From Sphingopyxis solisilvae (GTDB lineage Bacteria; Pseudomonadota; Alphaproteobacteria; Sphingomonadales; Sphingomonadaceae), in assembly GCF_015475875.1 (NCBI RefSeq), contig NZ_JADKYM010000004.1, positions 123,707-187,706 of the forward strand: DNA of 64,000 nt, written 5' to 3'. A model generated the notes under the pieces. That model was not told the origin of the DNA, searched no databases, and saw only the letters and a program-made list of their open reading frames with translations. The position numbers and the translations under genes are program-made. Shown piece by piece: positions 53,677-63,042 of the stretch. Each line of letters begins with the position of its first letter. Position 1 is the first letter of the stretch.

Positions 53677-53719
53677 ATGACCGGGACGGCGCGAACGGAG
53701 CGCCGCGCCGTCCCGTCAT
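53677..53719 (-). terminator. Hairpin between rpsB and tsf (probable partial terminator)
   Basis: The arms ATGACCGGGACGGCGCG (53677-53693) and CGCGCCGTCCCGTCAT (53704-53719) pair completely except for one bulged C, around a 10-base loop. No U-run follows, so it may be a processing or partial termination site that lowers tsf relative to rpsB. A similar arrangement is known for rpsB-tsf in other bacteria. Confidence 0.6.
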
Positions 53720-53729
53720 GCGAGTGCGC

Positions 53730-54596
53730 TTATGCGTCGCTCTGACGTTCGGTTTCGGCAGCCGCTTCGGCGGGAACCTGTTCGTCCTCGGTCACGGGCG
53801 CCGCTTCGGCAGCCGGCGCTTCGTCGGCAACCGGAGCAGCGTCTTCAACCAGCGCCGGTTCAGCGACGGGCTCGACCGCCGCGCCCAGATCCTCGCCGCG
53901 GTCGGCGCGGGCCTGCTGGCCGCCACGCGTTGCCGCCTGGGCGACCGCATCGCAGTAGAGACGGATGGCGCGCGCCGCGTCATCGTTCGCCGGAACCGGG
54001 AAGGCGATGCCGTCGGGCGAGACGTTCGAATCGAGGATCGCAACGACGGGGATGCCAAGAACATTGGCTTCCTTGATCGCCAGCTCTTCCTTGTTCGCGT
54101 CGATCACGAACATCACGTCGGGAATGCCGCCCATGTCGCGGATGCCGCCGAGCGACATTTCAAGCTTGTCGCGTTCGCGGGTGCGGTTGAGCACTTCCTT
54201 CTTGGTGAGGCCCGAGGTGTCGCCCGACAGCTGTTCCTCAAGCGTCTTCAAACGCTTGATCGAGTTCGAGATCGTCTTCCAGTTGGTGAGCATGCCGCCC
54301 AGCCAGCGGTGGTTGACGAAATGCTGGCCCGAGGCGCGGGCGGCGTCGGCGATCGGTCCCTGCGCCTGGCGCTTGGTGCCGACGAACAGCACCTTGCCGC
54401 CGGCGGCCGACGTCGAGGCGATGAAGTCGAGCGCGCGCGCAAAAAGCGGCACGGTCTGCGACAGGTCGAGAATGTGGATGCCGTTGCGCGCGCCGAAGAT
54501 ATACGGCTTCATGCGCGGGTTCCAGCGGTGGGTCTGGTGGCCGAAGTGGGCGCCAGCCTCGATAAGATTCTGCATCGTGACGACAGGTGCCGCCAT
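53730..54596 (-). CDS. rpsB: 30S ribosomal protein S2
   Basis: A 288-residue S2 with [34 protein letters not shown] and ALRLYCD-type segments (here [10 protein letters not shown]). The last 50 residues are an acidic Ala/Glu/Pro-rich tail (for example [19 protein letters not shown]), an extension seen in some Alphaproteobacteria but not in E. coli. The ATG at 54596 has AAGGAG 9 bases upstream. A structured leader is described separately. Confidence 0.97.
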   Translation of the reverse strand: MAAPVVTMQNLIEAGAHFGHQTHRWNPRMKPYIFGARNGIHILDLSQTVPLFARALDFIASTSAAGGKVLFVGTKRQAQGPIADAARASGQHFVNHRWLGGMLTNWKTISNSIKRLKTLEEQLSGDTSGLTKKEVLNRTRERDKLEMSLGGIRDMGGIPDVMFVIDANKEELAIKEANVLGIPVVAILDSNVSPDGIAFPVPANDDAARAIRLYCDAVAQAATRGGQQARADRGEDLGAAVEPVAEPALVEDAAPVADEAPAAEAAPVTEDEQVPAEAAAETERQSDA

Positions 54597-54909
54597 GGTC
54601 TTTCTCCTTCCGGTTGGTCCTCTGGAAAGCAAGAACCAGGGTCCGCAAGCGGATGATCCCGGCACCGGTTTATGTGCGCCTTCCATGTGGAATGGGCGGC
54701 CCGTTAGCGGCGTTGGCCGGCAAATGCAAGCGTCGTGCGCCTAATTCAACCGGGCTATAATGCGATATGCCGGATCAACCCGGCGATAAAATTCATCGCT
54801 TCGTCGCAAAACAGTTGAGAACAAAACGGGAACATGCAACCAAGAGCCAAGCGAAACCGTCCTTTGGCGAGGATCAAGGTTTCGTTAACGAAAACCGGAA
54901 GGACAGATC
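54597..54909 (-). promoter_or_regulatory. rpsB promoter and upstream gap (313 bases)
   Basis: On the minus strand TTGCAT (54724-54729) and TAACGG (54701-54706), 17 bases apart, form a fair sigma-70-like promoter that would start the rpsB RNA near 54694. The transcribed part contains the foldable leader at 54610-54668. The rest of the gap (about 54730-54909) lies upstream of the divergent small gene; I see no convincing second promoter and no coding frame with homology. Confidence 0.45.
54610..54668 (-). ncRNA. Candidate structured leader of rpsB mRNA
   Basis: The 59 bases can form a three-way junction. The outer stem pairs CCGGT (54610-54614) with ACCGG (54664-54668). Stem 2 pairs GGTCC (54616-54620) with GAACC (54633-54637). 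Stem 1 pairs GGG plus TCCGC (54639-54646) with GCGGA and CCC (54649-54660), with an internal loop. The structure ends right next to the AAGGAG ribosome-binding site of rpsB. S2 autoregulates its own mRNA in other bacteria; an equivalent role here is inference. Confidence 0.4.
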
Positions 54910-55170
54910 ATGGTTCAGGTCGCAGCCGCACTCCTTTTCGCTCTTGCCGCCGGGTTGGGCATTACCGTGATTTTGGTAATGCTCAAATCGAACGAGACGG
55001 CCATCCTGTCCGCGTTGCTGGGCGAAGGTGCTTTTGCGGACGATGGCGCGCCGCAGCCCGGACCTGCCACGACCATCAAACTCCGCCCGTCGCCACCGCG
55101 TCGCCATATCGCGCGTGCGATCGTCGCCCGTGCCCAGCGTAGTCAGCCACAACTCAGCCGCGCCGCCTGA
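54910..55170 (+). CDS. Small single-pass membrane protein, unknown function
   Basis: An 86-residue protein with one N-terminal membrane segment (MVQVAAALLFALAAGLGITV) followed by an acidic then a strongly basic tail (RPSPPRRHIARAIVARAQRS). I do not recognise a family. A GGAAGGACA ribosome-binding region precedes the ATG. Its 3' end overlaps the convergent pssA by 17 bases. Codon use is normal for the genome. Confidence 0.6.
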   Translation: MVQVAAALLFALAAGLGITVILVMLKSNETAILSALLGEGAFADDGAPQPGPATTIKLRPSPPRRHIARAIVARAQRSQPQLSRAA

Positions 55171-55927
55171 CCTTTGCGTAGCTGGCAAGGCCGAACGGCA
55201 GCGTCGCGGCATAGACGGCACAGACCGCCAGCAGCGTCAGCCAGGGCACGGTGACCAGCGCCGCGCCAAGCAACCCGACCCCCGCCAGCGCGAACAGGCG
55301 CCACGAACGGCGCAGCCGGATCGACGCCCAGCTGTGGGTGGGGATTGCCGAGATCATCAACATCGCGATGGCGAGCGCCCAGGGCATCACGACATACCAT
55401 TCGCGAAACAGATCGTTGCCGGTGACGAACCACAGATAGACCGGGACAAATGCCATTCCCGCCCCGGCGGGCGCCGGAATGCCGGTGTTGAAGCCTGCCG
55501 ATTTATGCGGCTGGAAATCGGCGTCCATGCGCGAATTGAAGCGCGCGAGGCGGAGCGCGCAGCAGACCGCCAGCGCCAGCGCGGCGGTCCAGCCGAATTT
55601 GGGAGCATTGGTCAGCGACCAGAGGAAGAGGATCATCGCCGGGGCGACGCCAAAGGCGATCACATCGGAGAGCGAATCAAGTTCGGCGCCGAATTTGCTC
55701 TGCGCGCGCAGCAGCCTGGCGATGCGCCCGTCCATGCCGTCGAGCACCCCGGCAAAGATCACCGCTGCGATGGCAAGCTCGAACTGTCCGCCGATCGCGA
55801 AGCGCACTCCGGTGAGCCCGAAGCACAGCGCGAGCACGGTGATCGCATTGGGGGCGAAAGCACGCAGGCCGATACCGCCGATCCGGCGTCCGGCGGCGTC
55901 GGCAGGAAGCGGATGCTCGTCCGCCAC
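55154..55927 (-). CDS. pssA: CDP-diacylglycerol-serine O-phosphatidyltransferase
   Basis: A 257-residue membrane protein of the CDP-alcohol phosphatidyltransferase family. The signature DG-x2-AR-x8-G-x3-D-x3-D is at LDGMDGRIARLLRAQ followed by SKFGAELDSLSD. It makes phosphatidylserine for psd, encoded immediately upstream. The GTG at 55927 lies one base after the psd stop and fits the family N-terminus; a longer reading adds 16 residues. Confidence 0.94.
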   Translation of the reverse strand: MADEHPLPADAAGRRIGGIGLRAFAPNAITVLALCFGLTGVRFAIGGQFELAIAAVIFAGVLDGMDGRIARLLRAQSKFGAELDSLSDVIAFGVAPAMILFLWSLTNAPKFGWTAALALAVCCALRLARFNSRMDADFQPHKSAGFNTGIPAPAGAGMAFVPVYLWFVTGNDLFREWYVVMPWALAIAMLMISAIPTHSWASIRLRRSWRLFALAGVGLLGAALVTVPWLTLLAVCAVYAATLPFGLASYAKVRRRG

Positions 55928-55928
55928 C

Positions 55929-56663
55929 CTATTGCCCGATGCCGTCGATAACCGCAGCCTGCCCGATGCGCGCAATCACCGTTTCGCCGGCCAGCGTGCG
56001 CTGACCGAGCAAGACCTGCGGCGATGTCCCGGCGGGCAGATAGACGTCGACGCGGCTGCCGAAACGGATGAGGCCGACGCGCTGGCCGGTCGTGAGCGCA
56101 GCGCCCATCGATACGAAAGGCATGATCCGCCGCGCAACAAGCCCCGCGATCTGGGTAAAGCCGATACGGACGCCGTCAGCGCGCTCGACGACGAAATGCT
56201 GCCGTTCATTCTCCTCGCTCGCCTTGTCGAGATCGGCGTTGAGAAATTTTCCGGGGATATACACCAGCTTGCGCAGCGTTCCTGCTACCGGCGTGCGGTT
56301 GATATGCACGTCAAAAACGCTCATGAAAATCGACACGCGCAGCATCGGCGCATCGCCCAACCCGTCGGCGCCGGCGATCTCGGGCGGCGGCGGCACTTCG
56401 GCAATCTGGGTAATCAAGCCGTCGGCGGGCGCAATGACGACATCGCTGCCGGTCGGGGTAACACGCACCGGATCGCGGAAGAAGGCGCCGACCCACAAAG
56501 TGACGCCGAACATCAGCCAGCCGACGATCCCCCAGCCAAGGAGCCAGAAACACAGGGTGACGATGCCGGCGATGAGCAGGAATTTGCGGCCCTCGGGATG
56601 GATCGAGGGCCATTGCCATTTGATACCGCCGCCGGGGCGGTTGGAAGAGATGATGTTGGACAT
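55929..56663 (-). CDS. psd: Phosphatidylserine decarboxylase proenzyme
   Basis: A 244-residue proenzyme of the short type. Two membrane-associated segments lie at about 32-65. The self-cleavage Gly-Ser site is in [13 protein letters not shown], where Ser becomes the pyruvoyl group. [14 protein letters not shown] is a further family block. It converts phosphatidylserine to phosphatidylethanolamine. The ATG at 56663 is chosen by homology. It forms a two-gene operon with pssA. Confidence 0.95.
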   Translation of the reverse strand: MSNIISSNRPGGGIKWQWPSIHPEGRKFLLIAGIVTLCFWLLGWGIVGWLMFGVTLWVGAFFRDPVRVTPTGSDVVIAPADGLITQIAEVPPPPEIAGADGLGDAPMLRVSIFMSVFDVHINRTPVAGTLRKLVYIPGKFLNADLDKASEENERQHFVVERADGVRIGFTQIAGLVARRIMPFVSMGAALTTGQRVGLIRFGSRVDVYLPAGTSPQVLLGQRTLAGETVIARIGQAAVIDGIGQ

Positions 56664-56811
56664 GGCCGTTCTTCTAGGGTGCGCGCCTGATACTGACAAT
56701 GGATAAGGCACGCCCCGGGTTCCGGATCGCGTCCACCACGACCATTGAACAATCGCGCGGCTTTGCCTAAGGCCGCCTCAACTTCGACTCCCCAAGGACA
56801 AAGGCAGCAGC

Positions 56812-58026
56812 ATGGGCAAGATCAAGGTAGCCAACCCGGTCGTCGAACTCGACGGCGACGAAATGACCCGGATCATCTGGCAATGGATCCGCGAACGGTT
56901 GATCCTGCCTTATCTCGACATCGATCTGCATTATTACGACCTCGGCATCGAGGAACGCGACCGCACCGACGATAAGATCACCGTCGAGGCCGCGAACGCG
57001 ATCAAGAAATATGGCGTCGGCGTCAAATGCGCGACGATCACCCCCGACGAAGCGCGCGTCGAGGAGTTTGGCCTGAAGAAAATGTGGAAGTCGCCGAACG
57101 GCACGATCCGCAACATCCTGGGCGGCGTGGTGTTCCGCGAACCGATCGTGATGCGCAACGTGCCGCGGCTCGTCCCCGGTTGGACCGACCCGATCGTCGT
57201 CGGCCGCCATGCGTTCGGCGACCAGTATAAGGCGACCGATTTCCGCATCCCCGGCCCCGGCAAGCTGCGCCTGGTGTTCGAAGGCGAGGACGGTACCGTC
57301 ATCGACGAGGAAGTGTTCCAGTTCCCCTCGTCGGGCGTCGCGATGGGCATGTACAACCTCGACGATTCGATCCGCGACTTTGCACGCGCCAGCCTGAACT
57401 ATGGCCTCGCCCGCGAATGGCCGGTGTATCTGTCGACCAAGAACACGATCCTGAAAGCCTATGACGGACGCTTCAAGGATCTGTTCGAGGAAGTTTTCAA
57501 CGCCGAATTCAAGGCGAAGTTCGACGCACTGGGCATCGTTTACGAACATCGCCTGATCGACGACATGGTCGCGTCGGCGCTGAAATGGTCGGGCAAATTC
57601 GTGTGGGCGTGCAAGAATTACGACGGCGACGTCCAGTCGGACACCGTGGCGCAGGGTTTCGGCTCGCTCGGCCTGATGACCAGCGTGCTGATGACCCCCG
57701 ACGGCCAGACCGTCGAATCCGAAGCGGCGCACGGCACCGTCACCCGCCACTACCGCATGCACCAGCAGGGCAAGGCGACCTCGACCAACCCGATCGCGTC
57801 GATCTTTGCGTGGACCGGCGGGCTGAAGCATCGCGGCAAGCTGGACGGCAACGACGCGCTGATCAAGTTCGCCGACGATCTGGAAAAGGTGTGCGTCGCG
57901 ACGGTCGAAAGCGGCAAGATGACCAAGGACCTGGCGCTGCTGATCGGTCCCGATCAGAACTGGCTGACCACCGAGGGCTTCTTCGAGGCGATCGTGGAGA
58001 ATCTTGACGCCAAGATGGGTAGCTGA
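56812..58026 (+). CDS. icd: NADP-dependent isocitrate dehydrogenase (eukaryote-like type)
   Basis: A 404-residue enzyme beginning [20 protein letters not shown], with the substrate-binding [13 protein letters not shown] and the metal-binding [13 protein letters not shown] region. It belongs to the homodimeric class shared with eukaryotes rather than the E. coli Icd class, as is usual in Alphaproteobacteria. It oxidises isocitrate to 2-oxoglutarate in the TCA cycle. It diverges from psd across 148 bases. Confidence 0.97.
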   Translation: MGKIKVANPVVELDGDEMTRIIWQWIRERLILPYLDIDLHYYDLGIEERDRTDDKITVEAANAIKKYGVGVKCATITPDEARVEEFGLKKMWKSPNGTIRNILGGVVFREPIVMRNVPRLVPGWTDPIVVGRHAFGDQYKATDFRIPGPGKLRLVFEGEDGTVIDEEVFQFPSSGVAMGMYNLDDSIRDFARASLNYGLAREWPVYLSTKNTILKAYDGRFKDLFEEVFNAEFKAKFDALGIVYEHRLIDDMVASALKWSGKFVWACKNYDGDVQSDTVAQGFGSLGLMTSVLMTPDGQTVESEAAHGTVTRHYRMHQQGKATSTNPIASIFAWTGGLKHRGKLDGNDALIKFADDLEKVCVATVESGKMTKDLALLIGPDQNWLTTEGFFEAIVENLDAKMGS

Positions 58027-58064
58027 AAACAACCAAAAAGGTTGGGATAGCTCTCTAGCCAATC

Positions 58065-58091
58065 GGGGCCGGCCTGCATAAGGTCGGCCCC
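58065..58091 (+). terminator. Hairpin after icd, touching the start of the antiporter gene
   Basis: GGGGCCGGCCT and AGGTCGGCCCC pair with one internal mismatch around a short loop. There is no U-run, and the ATG of the antiporter gene starts two bases later. It could partly end icd transcription and also hide the translation start of the next gene. Another small stem, AACC-AAAAA-GGTT, is at 58031-58043. Confidence 0.45.
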
Positions 58092-58092
58092 T

Positions 58093-59874
58093 ATGGTATC
58101 GGAAACGGAAACATCGGCGATCGGCAACGCGCTGGTCGTGCTGGGCGCGGCGGGCATCGTGATTCCCGCCTTTGCGCGCTTTCGCCTGCCCCCGATCATC
58201 GGCTTCATCCTGGTCGGCCTGCTCGTCGGCCCGTCGGGACTGGGATCGCTGACCGGCGATTATCCGTGGCTGGAGCATGTCACGATCGGGTCGACCGACG
58301 ACATCGCTTTGTTCGCCGAATTCGGCATCATCCTGCTCTTGTTTTCGATCGGGCTGGAACTGTCTTTCCGGCGATTGTGGCAATTGCGCAAGCTGGTGTT
58401 CGGGGTCGGCGCGGCGGAACTGACGCTGGGCGGCGGCATTTTGGGCGGCGGGCTGTGGTTGCTCGGCGATTTGTCCACTCCCGCCGCGTTCGGGCTGGGG
58501 ATCGCGCTGGCGCTGTCGTCGACCGCACTGGTGCTGTCGATGGTCGGCACCAAATCGGCGGTGGGGCGCGCGTCGCTGTCGATGCTGTTGTTCGAAGATC
58601 TGGCGATCGTCCCGATCATCTTTGTCCTCGGCGCCTTTGCGCCCAATCCGGCGGGCGACAGTACCGAATTGCTGCTGACCACATTGTGGCAGGGCGCGCT
58701 CGTGGTCGCAGTGCTCGCGGTGGCGGGCTGGTTCCTGCTGCCCCGGATATTCGCCCAGGCGGCGCGCGCCAAGAATCCCGAGCTGTTTCTGGCCGCCAGC
58801 CTGCTGGTCGTCATCGTCGCTGCGCTGGCCACCGCGGCGGTCGGCCTGTCGCCGATCGTCGGGGCTTTGCTCGCCGGCCTGATGATCGCGGAAACCGAAT
58901 ATCATGGCGAGGTCGAGGCGATTACCGCGCCGTTCAAGGGGCTGGCGCTGGGGGTGTTCCTGATCAGCGTCGGCATGGGACTGGATCTGAAAAGCATCGC
59001 GCAGCAATGGCCGTTGCTGATCGCCGCGGTGGTCGGGGTTGTCACCGTCAAGACCATCGTCACCGCGATGCTGTTGCGCTTTGCCGGCGCGCGGCGCGGC
59101 ACCGCCGCAGAAGTCGGCCTGTTGATGGCCAGCCCGTCGGAAACCACGCTGATCGTGCTCACCGCCGCCCTGACCGCCGGGCTGATTGACGCGGCGACCG
59201 CCAGTTTCTGGCAATTGGTCACCGCGATCGGGCTGACCATCACGCCGCTGCTGGCGCGCGTCGGCCACGACGTCGCGCGGCGGATCGAGATGCGCAGCGG
59301 CGAGATGCCCGATGACGAAACGGTGGCCGCACGCACCGTCGTCGTCGGTTTCGGGCGCGTCGGACGGACGGTGGCCGAATTGCTGCGCGAACATGGCCGC
59401 CCCTATATCGCGGTCGATGCCGACATCGATTCGGTGGCGGCGGCGCGGCGTGACGGCTTTAAGGTGCGCTTTGCCGATGTCGCGCGTCAAGGCAGCCTGG
59501 ACAAGCTGGGGATCGAAAGCGCCGATGCGATTGTGCTGACAATGGACGACCCCGTGCAGCAATTGCGGATGACGAAACAGCTGCGCCAGAAATTCCCCGC
59601 CCTGCCGATCATCAGCCGCGCCCGCGACGCCGACCATGCTGCGGCGCTGTATCAGGCGGGTGCCACCGACGCCGTGCCCGAAACGCTCGAAAGCTCGCTG
59701 CAACTGGCCGAGGCGGTGCTGATCGACCTGGGCGTCGCAATGGGGCCGGTCATCGCTTCGATCCACGACGTTCGTGCCAAAATGCGCCGCGACATCATGA
59801 CCAAAGGCGAGCTGGATCGCGAGCCACGCATCCGCAAGGTGCGCGGTCCGGCCGCGGGCGGGGAAGCGGCTTAG
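58093..59874 (+). CDS. CPA2-family cation:proton antiporter with RCK/TrkA-N domain
   Basis: A 593-residue protein of the KefB/YbaL type. About 390 N-terminal residues form the Na+/H+ exchanger-like membrane domain (PPIIGFILVGLLVGPSGLG, LEDLAIVPIIFVLG-type stretch). The cytoplasmic TrkA-N domain has VVVGFGRVGRTVAELLREHG and the acidic nucleotide end AVDADIDSV. It likely exchanges K+ for H+ under nucleotide or glutathione control. No clear Shine-Dalgarno sequence precedes the ATG; the hairpin abuts it. Confidence 0.9.
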   Translation: MVSETETSAIGNALVVLGAAGIVIPAFARFRLPPIIGFILVGLLVGPSGLGSLTGDYPWLEHVTIGSTDDIALFAEFGIILLLFSIGLELSFRRLWQLRKLVFGVGAAELTLGGGILGGGLWLLGDLSTPAAFGLGIALALSSTALVLSMVGTKSAVGRASLSMLLFEDLAIVPIIFVLGAFAPNPAGDSTELLLTTLWQGALVVAVLAVAGWFLLPRIFAQAARAKNPELFLAASLLVVIVAALATAAVGLSPIVGALLAGLMIAETEYHGEVEAITAPFKGLALGVFLISVGMGLDLKSIAQQWPLLIAAVVGVVTVKTIVTAMLLRFAGARRGTAAEVGLLMASPSETTLIVLTAALTAGLIDAATASFWQLVTAIGLTITPLLARVGHDVARRIEMRSGEMPDDETVAARTVVVGFGRVGRTVAELLREHGRPYIAVDADIDSVAAARRDGFKVRFADVARQGSLDKLGIESADAIVLTMDDPVQQLRMTKQLRQKFPALPIISRARDADHAAALYQAGATDAVPETLESSLQLAEAVLIDLGVAMGPVIASIHDVRAKMRRDIMTKGELDREPRIRKVRGPAAGGEAA

Positions 59875-59898
59875 CGCGTGACGACTTTTATCGGTATC

Positions 59899-59979
59899 GT
59901 CATTGCGAGGAGCGAAGCGACGCGGCAATCCAGAGCAGGCGTAAACCGCTCTGGATTGCTTCGCTTCGCTCGCAATGAC
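59899..59979. repeat. Intergenic palindrome, family A, copy 4
   Basis: The left arm starts GTCATTGCGAGGAGCGAAGC and ends CAATCCAGAG; the right arm has CTCTGGATTGCTTCGCTTCG and ends CTCGCAATGAC. The right arm is like copy 1 and the left arm is like the diverged side of copy 2, so the copies seem to mix two arm types. It lies between the convergent antiporter and M16 peptidase genes. Confidence 0.93.
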
Positions 59980-60009
59980 GACGATGGGTTAATCTAAAGT
60001 CGTCATGCG

Positions 60010-62958
60010 TTAACGCCCGCCAGCCGTCGCTGCCGTCGGCGCAGCCGCCGCGCCCAGCGCCGATGCCTCGGCCAGCGTCATCCCCTTTGGCAGCACCGCC
60101 ACCGACCATTGGCGGCCGGAGGTCAAATATTGCTGTGCCAGCCGCTGGACATCGCCCGCGGTGACCGCCGATATATCGTCCTGAATCGTCAGCGCCGCGG
60201 CTGTCACGCGCGGATCGCGTGTCGCACCCTCGAGCAGGAACATCCAATAGACATTGCCCGTCGACGCCCGCGCGACCTGTTCACGGATCGGGACAGCATT
60301 GCGCGCCAGCTCGTCGGCGCTGACCGGCTGCGCCACCAGGTCCGCCGCGATATCGCGGGCGATCCCATAAAAGCGGTCGATATCCTGTGGCGCGAGCAGG
60401 CTGCCGACGAGGAGATAGCCGCCGCTGTCGAAACCGGTCGGCCAATGACTGTCAACGACCGGGCCATAGCTCGCGCCCTGTTCGGCGCGCAGCCGGTCGA
60501 ACAGGCGATCGTTGAAAATCGCGGCGAGCACCTCCAGACCGCGCTGGTCGCGGGGATTGGCCAGCCCGCCGCCGGTCGGCCAGGCGGTCATCGCCGCCGC
60601 CTGCCCCTGCGCACCGCGGTGATAGGCGACCATCGGCGTCGGCGTCGGATCCGCGAAACCGACGCGCTGGCCACCGGGGGGCGCCAGCGGCGGCCGCGGC
60701 GCGAGCGCGCCAACGGTTTCGGCCAGGATGCGGCGGTAATCGACCGATTCGAGATCGCCGAAAATCTGAACCTCGATCGGCCCGCTGGCGAGGCGCGGTT
60801 CCCAGAAGGCGCGGAAGGCGGCAGGGGTCAAAGCCTCGATCTGCGCCCGGTCGGGTGCCGCCCAACGCGCGTCATCCCCCGTCACCCAGCCGCGCAAATT
60901 ACGGTCGAGCACCGCGTTCGGTGTCGCGTCGTTAAGGTCATAGCCGGTCAAAAAGCCGACGCGCAGTCGCTCGACCGGCGCGCTGTCCCAGCGCGGCATC
61001 GCCAGCTTGCCGGTGATCAGCCGCATCTGGTCGGCAAGGTCGGCCGGTTTGCTTTCTGCCGCCAGTTCAAAGGCGTCGTCGTCAATCGAGAAATTGAGCT
61101 GGATCTGGCGGCCATTGGTCAACTGGTCGATCGCATTCTGTCCCCACGGCCCGATGCCGCTCGCAACCAGCGCATAGGCGCCCGTCCACAGCAGATTGGG
61201 GGCATCGGCGGCCACGCTGCGGTTGCCCGAGCCGAAGCGCACATTGACGCGAACCTTGCCGGGTTCGATCTTGTTGTTCGACACCAACGCCGTGACGCCG
61301 TTGGCGAACTCGATCCGTTCGGCGCGCAGACCGGGCAGCGGGCTGGTCGACACGATCGACCCCGGTGCGCCGAACGCCGGCAATTGTTTGAAATCGGCCT
61401 GCACCGCGGCAAGCCGGTCGTCGCGGGCCGTGACCGGCGCCTTGAGCGCCGCCAGCACCGCGGCATTGCCCCCCGCCGGCGTCGGCGTGGTCAGCGCCAC
61501 GCGGGTCACGGGGGCCGAGAAAATGGCCCTGCTGATGTCCAGCATCGCTTTCGGGGTCGCCGCGGTGCGGATCGCGCGGAACATATCGACCTGCCCCTGC
61601 GGGCTGGTCACCACCTCGTGAATATCGACCGCGCGAACCAGGTCGTCGGCAAGCCGCGCGCCCGGCTCGTTACGGGCATTTTCCAGTTCCTTGCGCAGGA
61701 ACGCCTCGATCTCGTTCGCTTCGCGGTCGATGTCGGCTTGCGATGGCGGGTTGGTCACGGCATCGGCGATCACCCCGCGCACATCGGCGAGCGCGGCTTG
61801 CCAGTCGCTCAAGGGAATAATCGACGCCATCGTCACGTCGGCGCTGCGGCTGACATATTGTTGTTCGACGGTTGCAACCAGATAGCTGCCGCCACTGCGC
61901 GCGCGGTTTTCAAGGCGCCGGTTGACCAGCGCCTGGGCAATATATTCGAGATAGAGGCGGCGGGTGTTGGCCACCGTGTCGATGCGTTTTTGCCACGGAC
62001 GCACCATCGCCAGGGTCAGCGCCAGCGGCTGGTTGGGTTCGACGATTTCGAGCGCCGCGGGCGCTTTCGGATCCGGCTTGCCGAAGTCGGGGGCGATCGG
62101 CGGCGGACCGTCCGCGCGCCAGTCGCCATAATATTTGGCGACCAGCCCCGCGAGTTCGGCAGGTTCCGCGTCGCCGACGATCACGACGACCGCCCGTTCG
62201 GGTCGATACCAGCGTTTGTGGAACGCCGCGACCGAGCTTGCACTGGCCTTGCCCAGCGAGGCGATCGTCCCGATCGGCGAACGGTCGCCAAGCAGCTGGC
62301 CGGCAAACAGATGCGCGTTGGTCGCGTCGGCGATCCGCTTTTGCGGTCCGTCCGATTCGCGCAATTCGGACATCACGACCCCGCGTTCGGCCGCCACCGC
62401 AAGTTCGGATATCCGCGGCTCGCGAATCATCCCCGAAAGCAGCTTCATGCTTTCGTCGAGGTTCGCCGGCGTGATGCTGGGCAAGTCGAGCTGGTACACC
62501 GTCTGCGTCGGTGTCGTCTGCGCGTTCGAATCGCTGCCAAAGGTCACACCGAACCGCTGCCAGATCCGCTTCGCTTCGCCGTCGGGGATATGTTCGGATC
62601 CGCGAAAGGTCAGGTGTTCGAGCAAATGCGCAAAACCGCGCTCGTCCTCTTTCTCGAACATCGAACCGACATCCATGCGTACCCGGATCGACACCTGCCC
62701 GGGGGGTACGCCATTGTTGCGGACCGCATAGCGCACCCCGTTCGGGAGCACCCCGAACTGCCACGCCGTGTCGCGCGGAATGTCGCTGCCGGCATAGAGC
62801 CAGTCGCTGGACGGCGCCTTGCGCGCGGTAGTACCGGCCGGGCTCGCATCCCTGGCGTGGGCGGCAATCGGCGCCAGCGACAACAAGGCAGCGGCGCTGG
62901 CAGCAACAAGGGACCGGGAGAAACGGAGCGTCGGACGCAGGGAGAATTGGACCATCAT
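60010..62958 (-). CDS. M16 family (insulinase-like) periplasmic zinc peptidase
   Basis: A 982-residue protein with a signal peptide (hydrophobic 15-30, cleavage at AHA near residue 35) and two M16 halves. The zinc motif HLLEH (HxxEH; His111, Glu114, His115) is in the first half, with the downstream Glu in the RGVVMSELRE region. The second half (from about residue 550) is the non-catalytic domain. This looks like a PqqL-like or YhjJ-like periplasmic protease; the substrate is unknown. Two adjacent ATG codons are possible starts. Confidence 0.92.
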   Translation of the reverse strand: MMVQFSLRPTLRFSRSLVAASAAALLSLAPIAAHARDASPAGTTARKAPSSDWLYAGSDIPRDTAWQFGVLPNGVRYAVRNNGVPPGQVSIRVRMDVGSMFEKEDERGFAHLLEHLTFRGSEHIPDGEAKRIWQRFGVTFGSDSNAQTTPTQTVYQLDLPSITPANLDESMKLLSGMIREPRISELAVAAERGVVMSELRESDGPQKRIADATNAHLFAGQLLGDRSPIGTIASLGKASASSVAAFHKRWYRPERAVVVIVGDAEPAELAGLVAKYYGDWRADGPPPIAPDFGKPDPKAPAALEIVEPNQPLALTLAMVRPWQKRIDTVANTRRLYLEYIAQALVNRRLENRARSGGSYLVATVEQQYVSRSADVTMASIIPLSDWQAALADVRGVIADAVTNPPSQADIDREANEIEAFLRKELENARNEPGARLADDLVRAVDIHEVVTSPQGQVDMFRAIRTAATPKAMLDISRAIFSAPVTRVALTTPTPAGGNAAVLAALKAPVTARDDRLAAVQADFKQLPAFGAPGSIVSTSPLPGLRAERIEFANGVTALVSNNKIEPGKVRVNVRFGSGNRSVAADAPNLLWTGAYALVASGIGPWGQNAIDQLTNGRQIQLNFSIDDDAFELAAESKPADLADQMRLITGKLAMPRWDSAPVERLRVGFLTGYDLNDATPNAVLDRNLRGWVTGDDARWAAPDRAQIEALTPAAFRAFWEPRLASGPIEVQIFGDLESVDYRRILAETVGALAPRPPLAPPGGQRVGFADPTPTPMVAYHRGAQGQAAAMTAWPTGGGLANPRDQRGLEVLAAIFNDRLFDRLRAEQGASYGPVVDSHWPTGFDSGGYLLVGSLLAPQDIDRFYGIARDIAADLVAQPVSADELARNAVPIREQVARASTGNVYWMFLLEGATRDPRVTAAALTIQDDISAVTAGDVQRLAQQYLTSGRQWSVAVLPKGMTLAEASALGAAAAPTAATAGGR

Positions 62959-63042
62959 GCGACCTTATCGCCTGCGGACCTTGCTGGCCACTGAACTATC
63001 GTCGCGCTTGTCGCGAAACTTCCGGCGTCGTAGCGATCGGAC

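Noticed and set aside
56767..59928. A 1053-codon minus-strand open frame across icd and the antiporter gene
   Set aside because: It is antisense to two firmly identified genes, has low-complexity His/Gln/Arg composition and no recognisable domain; long shadow frames are common in high-GC DNA.
8180..59979. The family A repeats as a CRISPR array
   Set aside because: The copies are single, far apart and palindromic, with no regular spacers and no cas genes.
60109..62994. A 961-codon plus-strand open frame
   Set aside because: It is the antisense shadow of the M16 peptidase gene, which has a signal peptide and intact HxxEH motif.
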